Shown here one piece after another: positions 16,697 to 25,405 of a stretch of DNA of 64,000 nt (positions are counted from its first letter, which is position 1; each line of letters opens with the position of its first letter). The notes under the pieces were generated by a model that searched no databases, had not been told where the DNA came from, and saw only the letters and a list, made by a program, of their open reading frames with translations. A program made the translations under genes and the position numbers. Source of the DNA: Methylomonas rosea (GTDB lineage Bacteria; Pseudomonadota; Gammaproteobacteria; Methylococcales; Methylomonadaceae); NCBI RefSeq assembly GCF_024505055.1, contig NZ_JANIBL010000015.1, forward strand, positions 1 to 64,000. The letters run 5' to 3'.

Positions 16697-17228
16697 ATGG
16701 CTCTCCATCTCAATTAAAGATACGGTCTACAGAGCGGCAAAAGTGCACGATCAAGAATACTTTATCAACGATGGCGGCGGACTTTATCTCGTCGTCGGGA
16801 AAAACGGCACCAAGATATGGAAATTCATTTTCTCGTTTGAAAGGAAGCGGAAAAAACTCTCATTCGGTGTGTATCCGGATACCTCCTTGGAAAACGTCAG
16901 GCGCAAAGCCGAAGATGCCAGAAACAGCCTTGCCAACGGCATCGATCCCAGTCAAATCAGAAAGCAAGCCCGGGCTGAAATTACCAAAGCCGCAGAAAAT
17001 CAGAATCGAGTAAACGCCGGCCTCCCCATCGTCAACAGCTTCGAAGACATCGCCCGGCAATGGATGGACTCAGCATCACATACAGTCCGCGATGTGACCA
17101 ACCAAAAGAAAATCCGCCGTTTCGAACTCTACGTGTTTCCGGAAATCGGCCAAACACCAATAAGAGATTACGCTTCCAACGATCCTTGTCGGTCTGTGAC
17201 TCGACCAGGGTTGGCGAGCGTGGCTTGA
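16697..17228 (+). pseudogene. P4-type tyrosine recombinase (integrase) remnant
   Basis: The reading frame from about 16715 encodes the N-terminal DUF4102 arm-binding domain of P4-like integrases (IKDTVYRAAK, then the hallmark INDGGGLYLVV, WKFIFSFERKRKKLSFGVYP) and the start of the core-binding domain (FEDIARQWMD). It ends before the catalytic domain, so the R-H-R-Y residues are missing. The likely original ATG at 16697 is in a different frame from the body, which points to a small frameshift near the start. Only about 170 of the roughly 400 residues expected remain. It sits directly after tRNA-Leu, the typical integration target. Confidence 0.8.
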
Positions 17229-17250
17229 GTTTCTGATCGAGTAATTAGCC

Positions 17251-17276
17251 AAAGCCGGCAGCCGCCGGCTTTTTGC
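17251..17276 (+). terminator. Rho-independent terminator
   Basis: AAAGCCGGC and GCCGGCTTT form a strong stem-loop ending in a T run, just after the integrase remnant. The inverted repeat would also stop transcription from the other side. Confidence 0.7.
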
Positions 17277-17504
17277 GTTCGCGTCTGTGAACAATTACCT
17301 CAAGACTGGCCATAAGCGCATTGAATCGCATGCACAGCACCAATAGATTGAGCTTACCAACTGATTTGGAGGGATTCTGATTAAGCCATATTGATTTGGC
17401 GCTGAGTTGGGTCAAAGTTGCTGTCAGGCGTAAACCTAAAATTCAAGGACGACACCACAGCATGCGAATCAGCCAATGGTAAGGTTGTTTTTGGAGAATT
17501 CGAG

Positions 17505-17711
17505 ATGAATATGATTGCAGATAAAAGTTTTAGCGTACTGACGGCCGAGGAAATTTAGGCTGTTTCCGGTGGATGGTGTGGAACCGTTGTCCCAGGTACT
17601 TGGCCTAGACCGACTCCAACGCGAGCTCCCTGGTTACCCAGCATGATGTCCAAAATGAGTATCAACACTCAACCGTTATCGCCTAGCGCGGCTCGTGCAA
17701 CATTTTTTTAA
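17505..17711 (+). pseudogene. Double-glycine-leader (bacteriocin/RiPP-like) peptide gene with an in-frame amber codon
   Basis: A GGAG ribosome binding site lies 8 nt before ATG 17505. The frame reads MNMIADKSFSVLTAEEI, then TAG (17556-17558), then AVSGG and a 44-residue Pro/Trp/Ser-rich tail starting WCGTVVPGTWPRP, ending at TAA 17711. LTxEEI-x-AVSGG is the classic double-glycine leader of class II bacteriocins and related peptides, processed by C39 peptidases or exported by ABC systems. One base change (for example CAG or GAG to TAG) would restore it. It could therefore be a dead gene, a sequencing error, or a suppressed stop. No C39 peptidase or maturation enzyme is adjacent; an ABC exporter without that domain lies 550 bases downstream. 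Confidence 0.6.
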
Positions 17712-17766
17712 AATCGGCAACGCTGAACCTCTGTTGGTGGTTTGATCTTGCCCAATCACGAGATGA

Positions 17767-17797
17767 AAGCCGCTAGCCTTGGTTATCGGTTTTTCTT
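17767..17797 (+). terminator. Probable terminator after the GG-leader peptide gene
   Basis: AAGCCGCTAGCC pairs with GGTTATCGGTTT (G-U pairs and one mismatch) over a 2-base gap, followed by TTTCTTTT. It lies about 55 bases after the peptide stop codon, marking a separate small transcription unit. Confidence 0.5.
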
Positions 17798-17900
17798 TTG
17801 AGGTATACCTGCCTGATTTGATGCATAATTAGCATTCGGTAGAGATAGAAAACAACCGGGAACATACCAGTAATGGTTTTTTAAAAGTTAAGAGTAATTT

Positions 17901-18110
17901 ATGGCAGCATTAGTACAAGGTAAAGTTAAGTGGTTCAACGATGACAAAGGTTTCGGCTTCATTGAACAAGATGGTGGCAAAGATGTGTTCGTACACTTTA
18001 GCGTCATTCAAGGCAGCGGTCGCAAAACCCTGAGAGAAGGCCAGAGTGTGACGATGGAAGTGACCGCCGGAGCGAAAGGCCCTCAAGCGGAAAATGTGAC
18101 TCCTCTATAG
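17901..18110 (+). CDS. Cold-shock domain protein (CspA family)
   Basis: A 69-residue single OB-fold protein. RNP1 (KGFGFIEQ) and RNP2 (VFVHFSVI) nucleic-acid-binding motifs are intact, and the opening [14 protein letters not shown] is canonical. These proteins bind single-stranded RNA/DNA and act as RNA chaperones in cold or stationary conditions. The gene stands alone with a roughly 100-base leader and a strong terminator immediately after it. Confidence 0.95.
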   Translation: MAALVQGKVKWFNDDKGFGFIEQDGGKDVFVHFSVIQGSGRKTLREGQSVTMEVTAGAKGPQAENVTPL

Positions 18111-18143
18111 TGGCCATTTGGTTGCTATCATAGCGAAGCATCG

Positions 18144-18169
18144 AAGCCGGGTAACACCGGCTTTTTTTT
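18144..18169 (+). terminator. Rho-independent terminator after the cold-shock gene
   Basis: AAGCCGG, a 6-base loop, CCGGCTT and an eight-T run. Its position is one reason to place the start of the next gene at 18262 rather than 18118. Confidence 0.85.
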
Positions 18170-18261
18170 GCAAAAACAAAAATCCAGATTCCGGTAGCCC
18201 CTATATTATTTTTACCTCTCTGCAAGCATCGAGTTTTAGCGCATCGACCCCCCCGAAAATT

Positions 18262-20070
18262 ATGTCTCAAAAATCTGGCTCCAATTCAAAACGGACAGAT
18301 TCTGCCCGCAAGATCTCAACACTAAAGGCGTTATGGCCGTTTATCCGTCCGTATCGGGGCAGAATGTTTCTGGCTTTTTGTTTGTTGTGCCTCGGCTCGG
18401 CAACAATTTTGTTAGTGCCTTTGGCATTCCGCGACCTGATCGATTTTGGCTTTGGGCAGCGACAGGCTGAGCAAGGCGGTTTGTTGGGTTCGCTGAGTAT
18501 GGATGGGCACTTTCTGGCTTTATTCGGCTTGGCCTGTCTGTGGGCGGTGACGATAGCCGCGCGTTATTACACCGTCAGTTGGGTCGGCGAGCGAGTGACG
18601 GCGGATTTGCGCAGCGCGGTGTACGAGCGGGTGTTGGCCCAGTCGCCGCAGTTTTTCGAGACCTTACAAACCGGGGAAGTACTATCACGACTGACCGGCG
18701 ATACCACGCTGATCCAGACCGTGGTGGGCAGTTCGATATCCATGGGTTTGCGTAGTTTATTCCAGTTTGTCGGCGGCATGATCATGCTGGCGGTGACCAG
18801 CCTGCATCTGTTCTCGCTGATATTGGGATTGATGATCTTGCTGACCTTGCCGATTTTGGCAATGGGCAGGAAAGTAAAAAAGTTGTCGAGGGAATCGCAG
18901 GATAAGATTGCCGATGCCTCGGCGTTGGCCGGCGAGATTCTCAATGCCGTGCCTATCGTCCAAGCCTATACTCAGGAGCGCCGCGAAGCGAACCGCTTCA
19001 GCGAGCGCGCCGAAATCAGTTTTCTCACCGCTGTCCGCCGCAGCCGCTTTCGCTCCGCATTGACGGTGATTGTCATCACCGCCGTGATGGGTTCGATCAT
19101 TTTCGTGCTATGGATAGGTGCCAATCAGGTAAACGCCGGCATCATGACCGGTGGGCAACTGGCTTCTTTCGTACTCTATGCCACACTGGTGTCCAGTGGG
19201 GTCAGTACCATAGCCGAAGTCTGGGGCGATGTGATGCGGGCGACCGGCGCAACCGGGCGCCTGCTGGAGCTGCTGCATGCCGTACCGGCGATCATAGATA
19301 CTGCCACGCCCCAGCCTTTGGCGGACGGCGACAAAGCGGCGATACAATTTCAGCAAGTCGGCTTCAGTTATCCGTCACGCTTACAAACCGCCGCGTTGGA
19401 TAGTATTGATTTGAGCATAGCCGCAGGGGAGAGCGTCGCCTTTATCGGCCCGTCCGGTGCGGGCAAGACCACACTGTTCCAATTATTATTGCGTTTTTAC
19501 GATGCCACCCATGGCACCATCCGCCTAAACGGTCAGGATATTCGTCACCTATCCTTGCAGGAACTGCGCGGCAAAATTGCCATCGTGCCGCAAGACGCGG
19601 TGATTTTCTCGACTACCGCGCTGGAGAATATTCGTTACGGTAGACCCGATGCCAGCGATGAAGACGTGATGGAGGCCGGTCAATTGGCCCAAGTGGCGGA
19701 ATTTATCGACCGCTTGCCGGATGGCTATCAAACCTTTCTCGGCGAGCGCGGTACGCGCCTGTCCGGCGGGCAGCGTCAACGTATTGCCATTGCCCGGGCC
19801 ATTCTGAAAAACGCCCCGCTTTTGCTGCTGGACGAGGCTACCAGCGCGCTGGATGCGGAGTCAGAAGTATTGGTGCAACAGGGGTTGAACGCTGCCATGC
19901 GAGGGCGCACGACCTTGATTATTGCGCACCGTTTGGCCACCGTGAATAAAGTCAGCCGCATCGTGGTGTTGGATCAGGGACGTATCGTCGAAACCGGCTC
20001 TCCAGATGATTTACGAAAACAAAGCGGACTGTATGCCAGACTGGCAAATCTACAATTCGATGTTCAATAG
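18262..20070 (+). CDS. MsbA-like ABC exporter, fused permease-ATPase
   Basis: A 602-residue half-transporter. An N-terminal six-helix exporter domain (about 30-330) is followed by an ATPase with Walker A GPSGAGKTT, signature LSGGQRQR, Walker B LLLLDEATSALD and the switch His in IIAHRLATV. I start it at ATG 18262 (MSQKSGS), because the longer frame from 18118 runs through the terminator. It belongs to the MsbA-related subfamily of proteobacterial exporters; the substrate (lipid or drug) is unknown. There is no N-terminal C39 peptidase domain, so it would not process the GG-leader peptide itself. Confidence 0.88.
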   Translation: MSQKSGSNSKRTDSARKISTLKALWPFIRPYRGRMFLAFCLLCLGSATILLVPLAFRDLIDFGFGQRQAEQGGLLGSLSMDGHFLALFGLACLWAVTIAARYYTVSWVGERVTADLRSAVYERVLAQSPQFFETLQTGEVLSRLTGDTTLIQTVVGSSISMGLRSLFQFVGGMIMLAVTSLHLFSLILGLMILLTLPILAMGRKVKKLSRESQDKIADASALAGEILNAVPIVQAYTQERREANRFSERAEISFLTAVRRSRFRSALTVIVITAVMGSIIFVLWIGANQVNAGIMTGGQLASFVLYATLVSSGVSTIAEVWGDVMRATGATGRLLELLHAVPAIIDTATPQPLADGDKAAIQFQQVGFSYPSRLQTAALDSIDLSIAAGESVAFIGPSGAGKTTLFQLLLRFYDATHGTIRLNGQDIRHLSLQELRGKIAIVPQDAVIFSTTALENIRYGRPDASDEDVMEAGQLAQVAEFIDRLPDGYQTFLGERGTRLSGGQRQRIAIARAILKNAPLLLLDEATSALDAESEVLVQQGLNAAMRGRTTLIIAHRLATVNKVSRIVVLDQGRIVETGSPDDLRKQSGLYARLANLQFDVQ

Positions 20071-20286
20071 GATTTTTGCTTAGCGACACGTAATCGATAT
20101 GGGTTTTTCGGATGTTAGTTTATTAAGTAATTTCGCTAGTTATCATTTGGAAGACTTCAAATCAGTGTCGGGTAGAGAGTAACTGTTTTTTGTCTATACT
20201 TTTCCCCCGTAGTTGTTGACAAGATCTTGCATGTCGCTGACTAGCTGTATCGAACTTTAAATAATCAACTCAATGGAGAAGCTAAC

Positions 20287-20973
20287 ATGCCAGATTTAGA
20301 AGATTTTCTTATTAAGCTCGAGCAAGATCCGGTCGTTGCGCTCAATGAGTACAACTTTAAGGTTGATGAAGAGAGCCTCGATTTCGTCCCTGGACAAATA
20401 GGGGTTCAAGATGAATATAAACAGGTAGATGTAACTCTGGTAGACGAAGCGCAAACCATCAAACTGCGCGCGATGACCTCGGGCGATTCTCCCCGAAATT
20501 CTCTAAGGATTTGGTATTTACCCTGGAAGCGTTGGGACGAGGTGAACCAGATGTCAGGTGTCTCGGAAGCTACGCTGGACAATAAAGGGCCGGGGATATT
20601 TCTGACATCTCAGCTCACTGGCTGCCGTTTCACCATCCAATATCACTCCGGTGATATGACCAAGGCCACGGTATTACATTTGGCAGGGAACTACGGCGAG
20701 AACCTAAAAGGTGCTCAGGCGAGGGAGAGTGTGGAGAGTGAGGCACTGACGAACGTGCCGACCGGAGGAATGCTACGCCGGCGCTATTCCATTGGTAGGT
20801 ATTCGAAAAATCCGAAGTTTTTCAAGCTGCCGGTTGAAGGCGTACGGACATACTATGATGGAGAAAAGGCCACTGTGCTTGGTGTGCGCGGCAAAGATGG
20901 GAAATGGAAGTTCTTTGCCCAGCAGTATGACAGGAACGATGCTTTCATGAAGGATCAAGTTAAAGTATTGTGA
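20287..20973 (+). CDS. Hypothetical protein with a possible CNF/CheD-like deamidase fold
   Basis: A 228-residue soluble protein with a good RBS (GGAG) and no signal peptide. I do not recognise it as a named family. Residues 104-135 read FLTSQLTGCRFTIQY, then 10 residues, then TVLHLAGN. A conserved-looking Cys (C113) at the end of a strand followed 18 residues later by a His (H131) before Gly is the arrangement in CheD and in CNF/BLF-type papain-fold glutamine deamidases. The C-terminal half has strands such as KATVLGVRGKDGKWKFFAQQ. No toxin-delivery or immunity gene is adjacent. The functional idea is a hypothesis from the spacing and context of two residues. Confidence 0.5.
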   Translation: MPDLEDFLIKLEQDPVVALNEYNFKVDEESLDFVPGQIGVQDEYKQVDVTLVDEAQTIKLRAMTSGDSPRNSLRIWYLPWKRWDEVNQMSGVSEATLDNKGPGIFLTSQLTGCRFTIQYHSGDMTKATVLHLAGNYGENLKGAQARESVESEALTNVPTGGMLRRRYSIGRYSKNPKFFKLPVEGVRTYYDGEKATVLGVRGKDGKWKFFAQQYDRNDAFMKDQVKVL

Positions 20974-21185
20974 TAGCGAGTGAAGGTTCTCGCTGCGACG
21001 CCGTCAGGGTCTTGCTGAGCATTTCACTCTATCGGCGAGCGGCGAGATTAGTCATCCAGACCAGCGTTGCTGCTTTTGTCAGTTATGTTGTTAGGGAGTT
21101 GCTTCTGTTTATTAACGTGTTCAGATCTCCGCCGACAGTCGATAATCGCTAGCTTAGCCGTTACCGCCACCCGCCAAATCCAGCT

Positions 21186-22499
21186 ATGTACAACAGATTG
21201 ATAACATTTGTCCGAGACGATATTTGGCTGTTGCACGAGCAAGATTTGCCGTATGTTCAAGAAAAACTAATCAAGTATTTAAAAATCGTTATTTTGTCCT
21301 TGCAAAGTTTCGGTCTCGATCTTTGTCAGCTACGCGCCTCCGCTTTAACCTTGTACAGCATTTTGTCGATAGTGCCGGTCATCGCCATGTTGTTCGGGAT
21401 TGCCAAGGGCTTTGGCTTTGAAACCATGCTGGAGCAAGAATTGTTGCAGCGTATGCCGGAGCGAGATGCTTTGGTGGTGCAGCTAATCGGCTTTGCCAAA
21501 AATCTGCTGGAAAGCGCTAAGGGCGAAGTGGTGGCAGGGATAGGCATTGTCGTGCTGTTTTGGACCATCATCAGCTTGATAGGCAATATAGAAGAATCGT
21601 TTAACTACATCTGGAAAATCGGCAAGGGCCGGACATTGGGCCGCAAATTTAGCGACTATTTGTCACTGATGCTGTTGGCGCCGGTATTGCTGATCGCTTC
21701 CAGCAGCATCACCGTCTTTGTTAGTACGCAGATCACCTGGTTTATTACCGTCATTCAATTGCCGGCGTTCGCCGGCTGGTTGGTGGTTAAGGCACTGAGT
21801 TTGTCGCCGGTCTTGCTGATGACCGCCTTGTTTTCCTTTACGTTTATTTTTATGCCTAACCATAAAATAAACTTTCACGCCGGTATTCTCGCCGGCGTGG
21901 TGACCGGCGTTAGCTATCATCTGTTGCAATGGGCGTATTTGAGTTTGCAGATAGGCGTGTCGAGTTATAACGCCATTTACGGCAGTTTTGCGGCGTTGCC
22001 CTTATTTGTGGTTTGGCTGCAAAGCTGTTGGATGATCGTGTTATTCGGTTGCGAGATGGCGTTTTTTACCCAAAACTATCAAACCTATCGGAATAACAAC
22101 CGCTTTGCCCACTTAAGTTTTGCGTTGAAAAAGCTGGTGGCCGTGCAAGTCATGCATCTGATAGTCAAAAACTTTGGCCAGTTGCAGGCGCCTTTAAGCG
22201 CCGCCGAAATTGCCGGCAAGCTGGCTATACCCATTGCGATTGTTCAGGAGGTGCTGGCGAAATTATTGCTCAGCCGCCTTATTGCCGAACTGAAAGAACC
22301 GGACAACAGCGACGAGGTCTATTTGCCGGCGGTCGATATTCATATCTTGACCATCAGCTTTGTGATCAACGCGCTGGAGCAATGCGGGCAAAATCAGTTG
22401 CCGGAAAGCAATCAGGAGCCACTGTTAATCGATGCGGTCGAAAGCTTCAAAAGCATGATCGAAGAGTCGGAGCGCAATCTGCTTCTAAAAGACATTTAG
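21186..22499 (+). CDS. YihY/BrkB family inner-membrane protein
   Basis: A 437-residue membrane protein with about six helices in residues 35-290 (opening SLQSFGLDLCQLRASALTLY, typical of the YihY/UPF0761 group). It was once called RNase BN, but that activity belongs to another protein. Residues after about 300 form a soluble extension resembling a winged helix (LSAAEIAGKLAIPIAIVQEVL), which makes this protein longer than E. coli YihY (290). Function in the cell is unknown. It stands alone, flanked by repeat-rich gaps. Confidence 0.85.
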   Translation: MYNRLITFVRDDIWLLHEQDLPYVQEKLIKYLKIVILSLQSFGLDLCQLRASALTLYSILSIVPVIAMLFGIAKGFGFETMLEQELLQRMPERDALVVQLIGFAKNLLESAKGEVVAGIGIVVLFWTIISLIGNIEESFNYIWKIGKGRTLGRKFSDYLSLMLLAPVLLIASSSITVFVSTQITWFITVIQLPAFAGWLVVKALSLSPVLLMTALFSFTFIFMPNHKINFHAGILAGVVTGVSYHLLQWAYLSLQIGVSSYNAIYGSFAALPLFVVWLQSCWMIVLFGCEMAFFTQNYQTYRNNNRFAHLSFALKKLVAVQVMHLIVKNFGQLQAPLSAAEIAGKLAIPIAIVQEVLAKLLLSRLIAELKEPDNSDEVYLPAVDIHILTISFVINALEQCGQNQLPESNQEPLLIDAVESFKSMIEESERNLLLKDI

Positions 22500-22553
22500 C
22501 AGCAGGGTACGCGACGCTTACTTAATCAGGCCCTAAAATTTCCCCTGGTCGTC

Positions 22554-22608
22554 ATTCCCGCGAAAGCGGGAATCCATTGTAGCCAGTGGGCTCCCGTCTG
22601 TGCGGGAG
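22554..22608. repeat. Two REP-like palindromes
   Basis: ATTCCCGC-gaaa-GCGGGAAT (22554-22573) and CTCCCG-N6-CGGGAG (22591-22608). The first is the common GTCATTCCCGCGAAAGCGGG-type bacterial interspersed repeat. They lie between the convergent yihY-like and MOSC genes and may double as transcription boundaries. Confidence 0.6.
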
Positions 22609-22719
22609 TAATGTATTAAGGTAGACGGCAAAACCTTTAGATTTGCGTGCTATTCAATGAGGGTTTGGGAGATTCAGGTATTCTGAAAACGTCAAACCCG
22701 CACCGGCGTTGGCAGGTTT

Positions 22720-23547
22720 TTAAGGTGGGGATAGCGGCGGCTGCGGTTCGCCGATTTCGTCGATCAGCACTGTCTGGCCGACCGACAAGCTGCCGGGTTT
22801 GTCGTGCAAAGCGTTTTGCCCAAAGTAGACTTTGTTTTGCCATTTGCGCAGACGATTTAGCGTCGTCAAGGGTTCTTTGCCGGTTTCGGCGGTTAGTGGG
22901 TCTATGGTGGGTACCGAACAGCGCGAGCAGGGTTTGGGTAATCTAAAACCAATATCGTTGATGGTAAGCCGCCGCCAAGTATCTTCGGCATAGCTGTCGC
23001 AATCGGCGACGACTAAATTCGGCCGAAAGCGAATCATGTCAATTGCCAACGGCATGGCTTGGTTGAGGGCGTTTAAGGAATTCTCCGACACGATCAAAAA
23101 CGGAAAGCCGTCGGAAAAAGACGTTTGGTCGCTGTCCAAAGCATAGTTAGGATCGACCTTGCGAATATCGTCATCGGTTTGGTAAACCAGTCGGCAATCG
23201 GTTTGTAAAAAATCGCTTAACCAGGCATCGGCATTATCGCCGCAGGTTTTAGCTATACAACGGTCGTGCCAGACCACCACTTCAATGTCATCGCCGTCTA
23301 GCGCTTGTAAGGGGAGGGCTAAATCCGCTTGGTTTGGTGCCGACAAAATCAGTTGCTGGTCTGCAATGCAGGTTTTGATCAACGCCATTTTCGGTAAGCG
23401 GCGTTGGCTGAGGAACTGTCTATCGCTGTCTATCAGCATCCATTTTCTATCGTACAGCAAGCCCTTGTGATCAACCGGCCAGTGAGCCACCCGAATGCCG
23501 GCCAGCGATTTGACCGGGTATACATAAATTTCACTGAGTATCGGCAT
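22720..23547 (-). CDS. MOSC-domain protein (YcbX/mARC-type molybdenum enzyme)
   Basis: A 275-residue protein with the MOSC N-terminal beta-barrel (LSEIYVYPVKSLAGI, residues 4-18) and C-terminal MOSC domain. RFRPNLVV (173-180) and the PCSRCSVPTIDP region (206-216), with its conserved Cys, match the YcbX/mARC group. This group uses molybdenum cofactor to reduce N-hydroxylated compounds. It lacks the C-terminal ferredoxin domain of E. coli YcbX (369 aa), so it would need a separate electron donor. Confidence 0.85.
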   Translation of the reverse strand: MPILSEIYVYPVKSLAGIRVAHWPVDHKGLLYDRKWMLIDSDRQFLSQRRLPKMALIKTCIADQQLILSAPNQADLALPLQALDGDDIEVVVWHDRCIAKTCGDNADAWLSDFLQTDCRLVYQTDDDIRKVDPNYALDSDQTSFSDGFPFLIVSENSLNALNQAMPLAIDMIRFRPNLVVADCDSYAEDTWRRLTINDIGFRLPKPCSRCSVPTIDPLTAETGKEPLTTLNRLRKWQNKVYFGQNALHDKPGSLSVGQTVLIDEIGEPQPPLSPP

Positions 23548-23559
23548 GTTATTTTATTG

Positions 23560-23949
23560 TTAGCTGAATAGCAGATCGGTTTGGGTATGCAGTAAATGCT
23601 CGGCCAGATGTTTTTCAATGTTGTCGAACTTGATGCCGTAACGGCCGTTTTCGCGGTCGCAATGTACCACGAGAGCTGCTATATCGAAACGCGTACCGTC
23701 GCTGAATAATAAATACAGGAATATCCGCTTATTCTTGCCGAGTTTTTTCTCGCTGAATATCGCCGCGCCGCGGCTACTCACATCCCGCAATACGACTGGA
23801 AACAAGCGCGGAAACCAGATACTTTTGACTTTAACGGCGGCACGAATGTCGTTGCGTAGATAGCGAACCGCACTGCGCTTGTTAGACCATGAGCTATCAA
23901 TCGTAACCTCTTGATCGAGAAAATCTAAAGAGAAATCTGGCTCAGACAT
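23560..23949 (-). CDS. PilZ-domain cyclic-di-GMP receptor protein
   Basis: A 129-residue single-domain PilZ protein. It retains both c-di-GMP motifs: RxxxR as R32-NDI-R36 and DxSxxG as D56-VSSR-G61. It therefore probably binds the second messenger and acts through a partner. Its start is 12 bases upstream of the MOSC gene end region, so the two may be co-transcribed. The window also encodes an EAL-domain protein and a pilus-like machine, so c-di-GMP signalling is a shared theme, but no direct partner is indicated. Confidence 0.85.
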   Translation of the reverse strand: MSEPDFSLDFLDQEVTIDSSWSNKRSAVRYLRNDIRAAVKVKSIWFPRLFPVVLRDVSSRGAAIFSEKKLGKNKRIFLYLLFSDGTRFDIAALVVHCDRENGRYGIKFDNIEKHLAEHLLHTQTDLLFS

Positions 23950-24087
23950 GGCGAACGCGGCGAATGTAAAGGTGGCTAAGTATTGATGTTAAACCATTAA
24001 AATTCAATAGAGCTTGTCGATTATTGACCGAGCCCGGCCGAACCGAATCCGTTAAAATAGCGCTTTTGTGTCGTTCCGTATCGGATT

Positions 24088-25311
24088 ATGAAAAAAATTG
24101 CGATTATTTCATTTTGTTTTTGTTGGATTGTAGCGTTGTTGCTAAGCGACGCAATTGCCGCCCCTGCCAAGAAAGCCGCACCGGCCAAGCCTCAGATTAC
24201 CAAACCCGCGGAACCCGCCAAACAGCTGATCAAAATCGGCTATTTCAGTCAGGAGCGGGCAGCGCCGGCCGCCTTATCCAACCTTGATCCGTTTATTCAG
24301 AACAAAGGCCAAATCGGTGCCGAGCTGGCGATTGCCGATAACAATACCACCGGGCAATTTACCGGCCAGCACTACGAATTAACAAAAGTCGTGGTGCCGG
24401 TTGGCGGCGATTTACAGCAGGCCTTTAATCAACTGGGAGATGATATAGGCCTGGTGGTGTTGAACGTGCAAGCCGACCAACTAAATAAGCTGGCCGACTT
24501 GCCGGCCGCGAAAAACAAATTGTTGTTCGATGCCGCTACCAGCGACGACGACTTACGTAACACGGATTGCCGCCATCAGGTTTTGCACATACTGCCCAGC
24601 CGGGCGATGCGCGCCGATGCGTTGGCGCAATACATGTTGAAAAAGCGCTGGCAAAACTGGTTTTTGGTGACTGGTCCAACGCCGGAAGACAAGTTATACG
24701 CAGCAGCTATTAAACGCGCGGCTAAGAAGTTCGGCATCAAACTGGTCACGGAAAAAACCTGGACCAACGATTACGACGCGCGCCGTACTGCCCAATCCGA
24801 CGTGCCGGTTTTCACGCAAGTGGATGATTACGACGTGTTGGTTGTGGCTGACGAGCGGGGCTTGTTTGGCGAATATCTGGACTATCGAACCTGGAAACCG
24901 CGCCCGGTGATCGGTACCCAGGGTTTGGTTGCGACCGCCTGGCATAGGACACACGAGCAATGGGGCGCGGTGCAATTGCAAAATCGCTTCAAGGACACTG
25001 CCGGTCGCTGGATGGAAGAGGAAGATTATGCGGCCTATTTGGCAGTGCGGGCCATAGGCGAGGCCAGCGTCCGCAGCAAATCGAACCAGACTCAGGCGAT
25101 CAAGGATTATGTGTTCTCCGAAGCGTTTGCATTGCAGGGTTACAAAGGCATGCCTTTGTCGTTCCGGCCGTGGGACGGTCAACTGCGGCAGCCGGTATTG
25201 CTGGCCGCGCCGCGATCATTAGTGGGCGTGGCGCCGGTGGAGGGCTTTTTGCATCCGAAGACCGAGTTGGATACTTTGGGCCATGACCAGCCGGAAACGG
25301 CTTGTAAATAG
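24088..25311 (+). CDS. Periplasmic substrate-binding protein of the PQQ-dependent alcohol dehydrogenase-associated family
   Basis: A 407-residue exported protein with a signal peptide (cleavage near SDAIA|AP) and a type I periplasmic-binding fold. The ending GFLHPKTELDTLGHDQPETACK and the region QVLHILPSRAMRADALAQYML match the family of binding proteins found with PQQ-dependent alcohol dehydrogenases (TIGR03863 type). Family membership suits a methylotroph. Here it is an orphan: no ABC permease, ATPase, PQQ or dehydrogenase gene is adjacent. The ligand is unknown. Confidence 0.75.
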   Translation: MKKIAIISFCFCWIVALLLSDAIAAPAKKAAPAKPQITKPAEPAKQLIKIGYFSQERAAPAALSNLDPFIQNKGQIGAELAIADNNTTGQFTGQHYELTKVVVPVGGDLQQAFNQLGDDIGLVVLNVQADQLNKLADLPAAKNKLLFDAATSDDDLRNTDCRHQVLHILPSRAMRADALAQYMLKKRWQNWFLVTGPTPEDKLYAAAIKRAAKKFGIKLVTEKTWTNDYDARRTAQSDVPVFTQVDDYDVLVVADERGLFGEYLDYRTWKPRPVIGTQGLVATAWHRTHEQWGAVQLQNRFKDTAGRWMEEEDYAAYLAVRAIGEASVRSKSNQTQAIKDYVFSEAFALQGYKGMPLSFRPWDGQLRQPVLLAAPRSLVGVAPVEGFLHPKTELDTLGHDQPETACK

Positions 25312-25405
25312 GTAGTTTTTTATACGCGAATAAATTTGCACCTATGACGTGGGAACGGACCAAAATTTTACCCGCATGTAACCCAACTCTGAGAAAGGCA
25401 GTGCA

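Noticed and set aside
18118-18261. Longer N-terminus for the ABC exporter
   Set aside because: It would translate through the cold-shock terminator, has no RBS and no similarity to the exporter family; ATG 18262 fits better.
20970-21152. Small ORF after the deamidase-like gene
   Set aside because: Overlaps its stop, no RBS and no recognisable pattern.
16535-21185. Search for a second attachment site (repeat of the tRNA-Leu 3' end)
   Set aside because: No copy of the terminal tRNA bases was seen downstream; the right end of the island is not defined.
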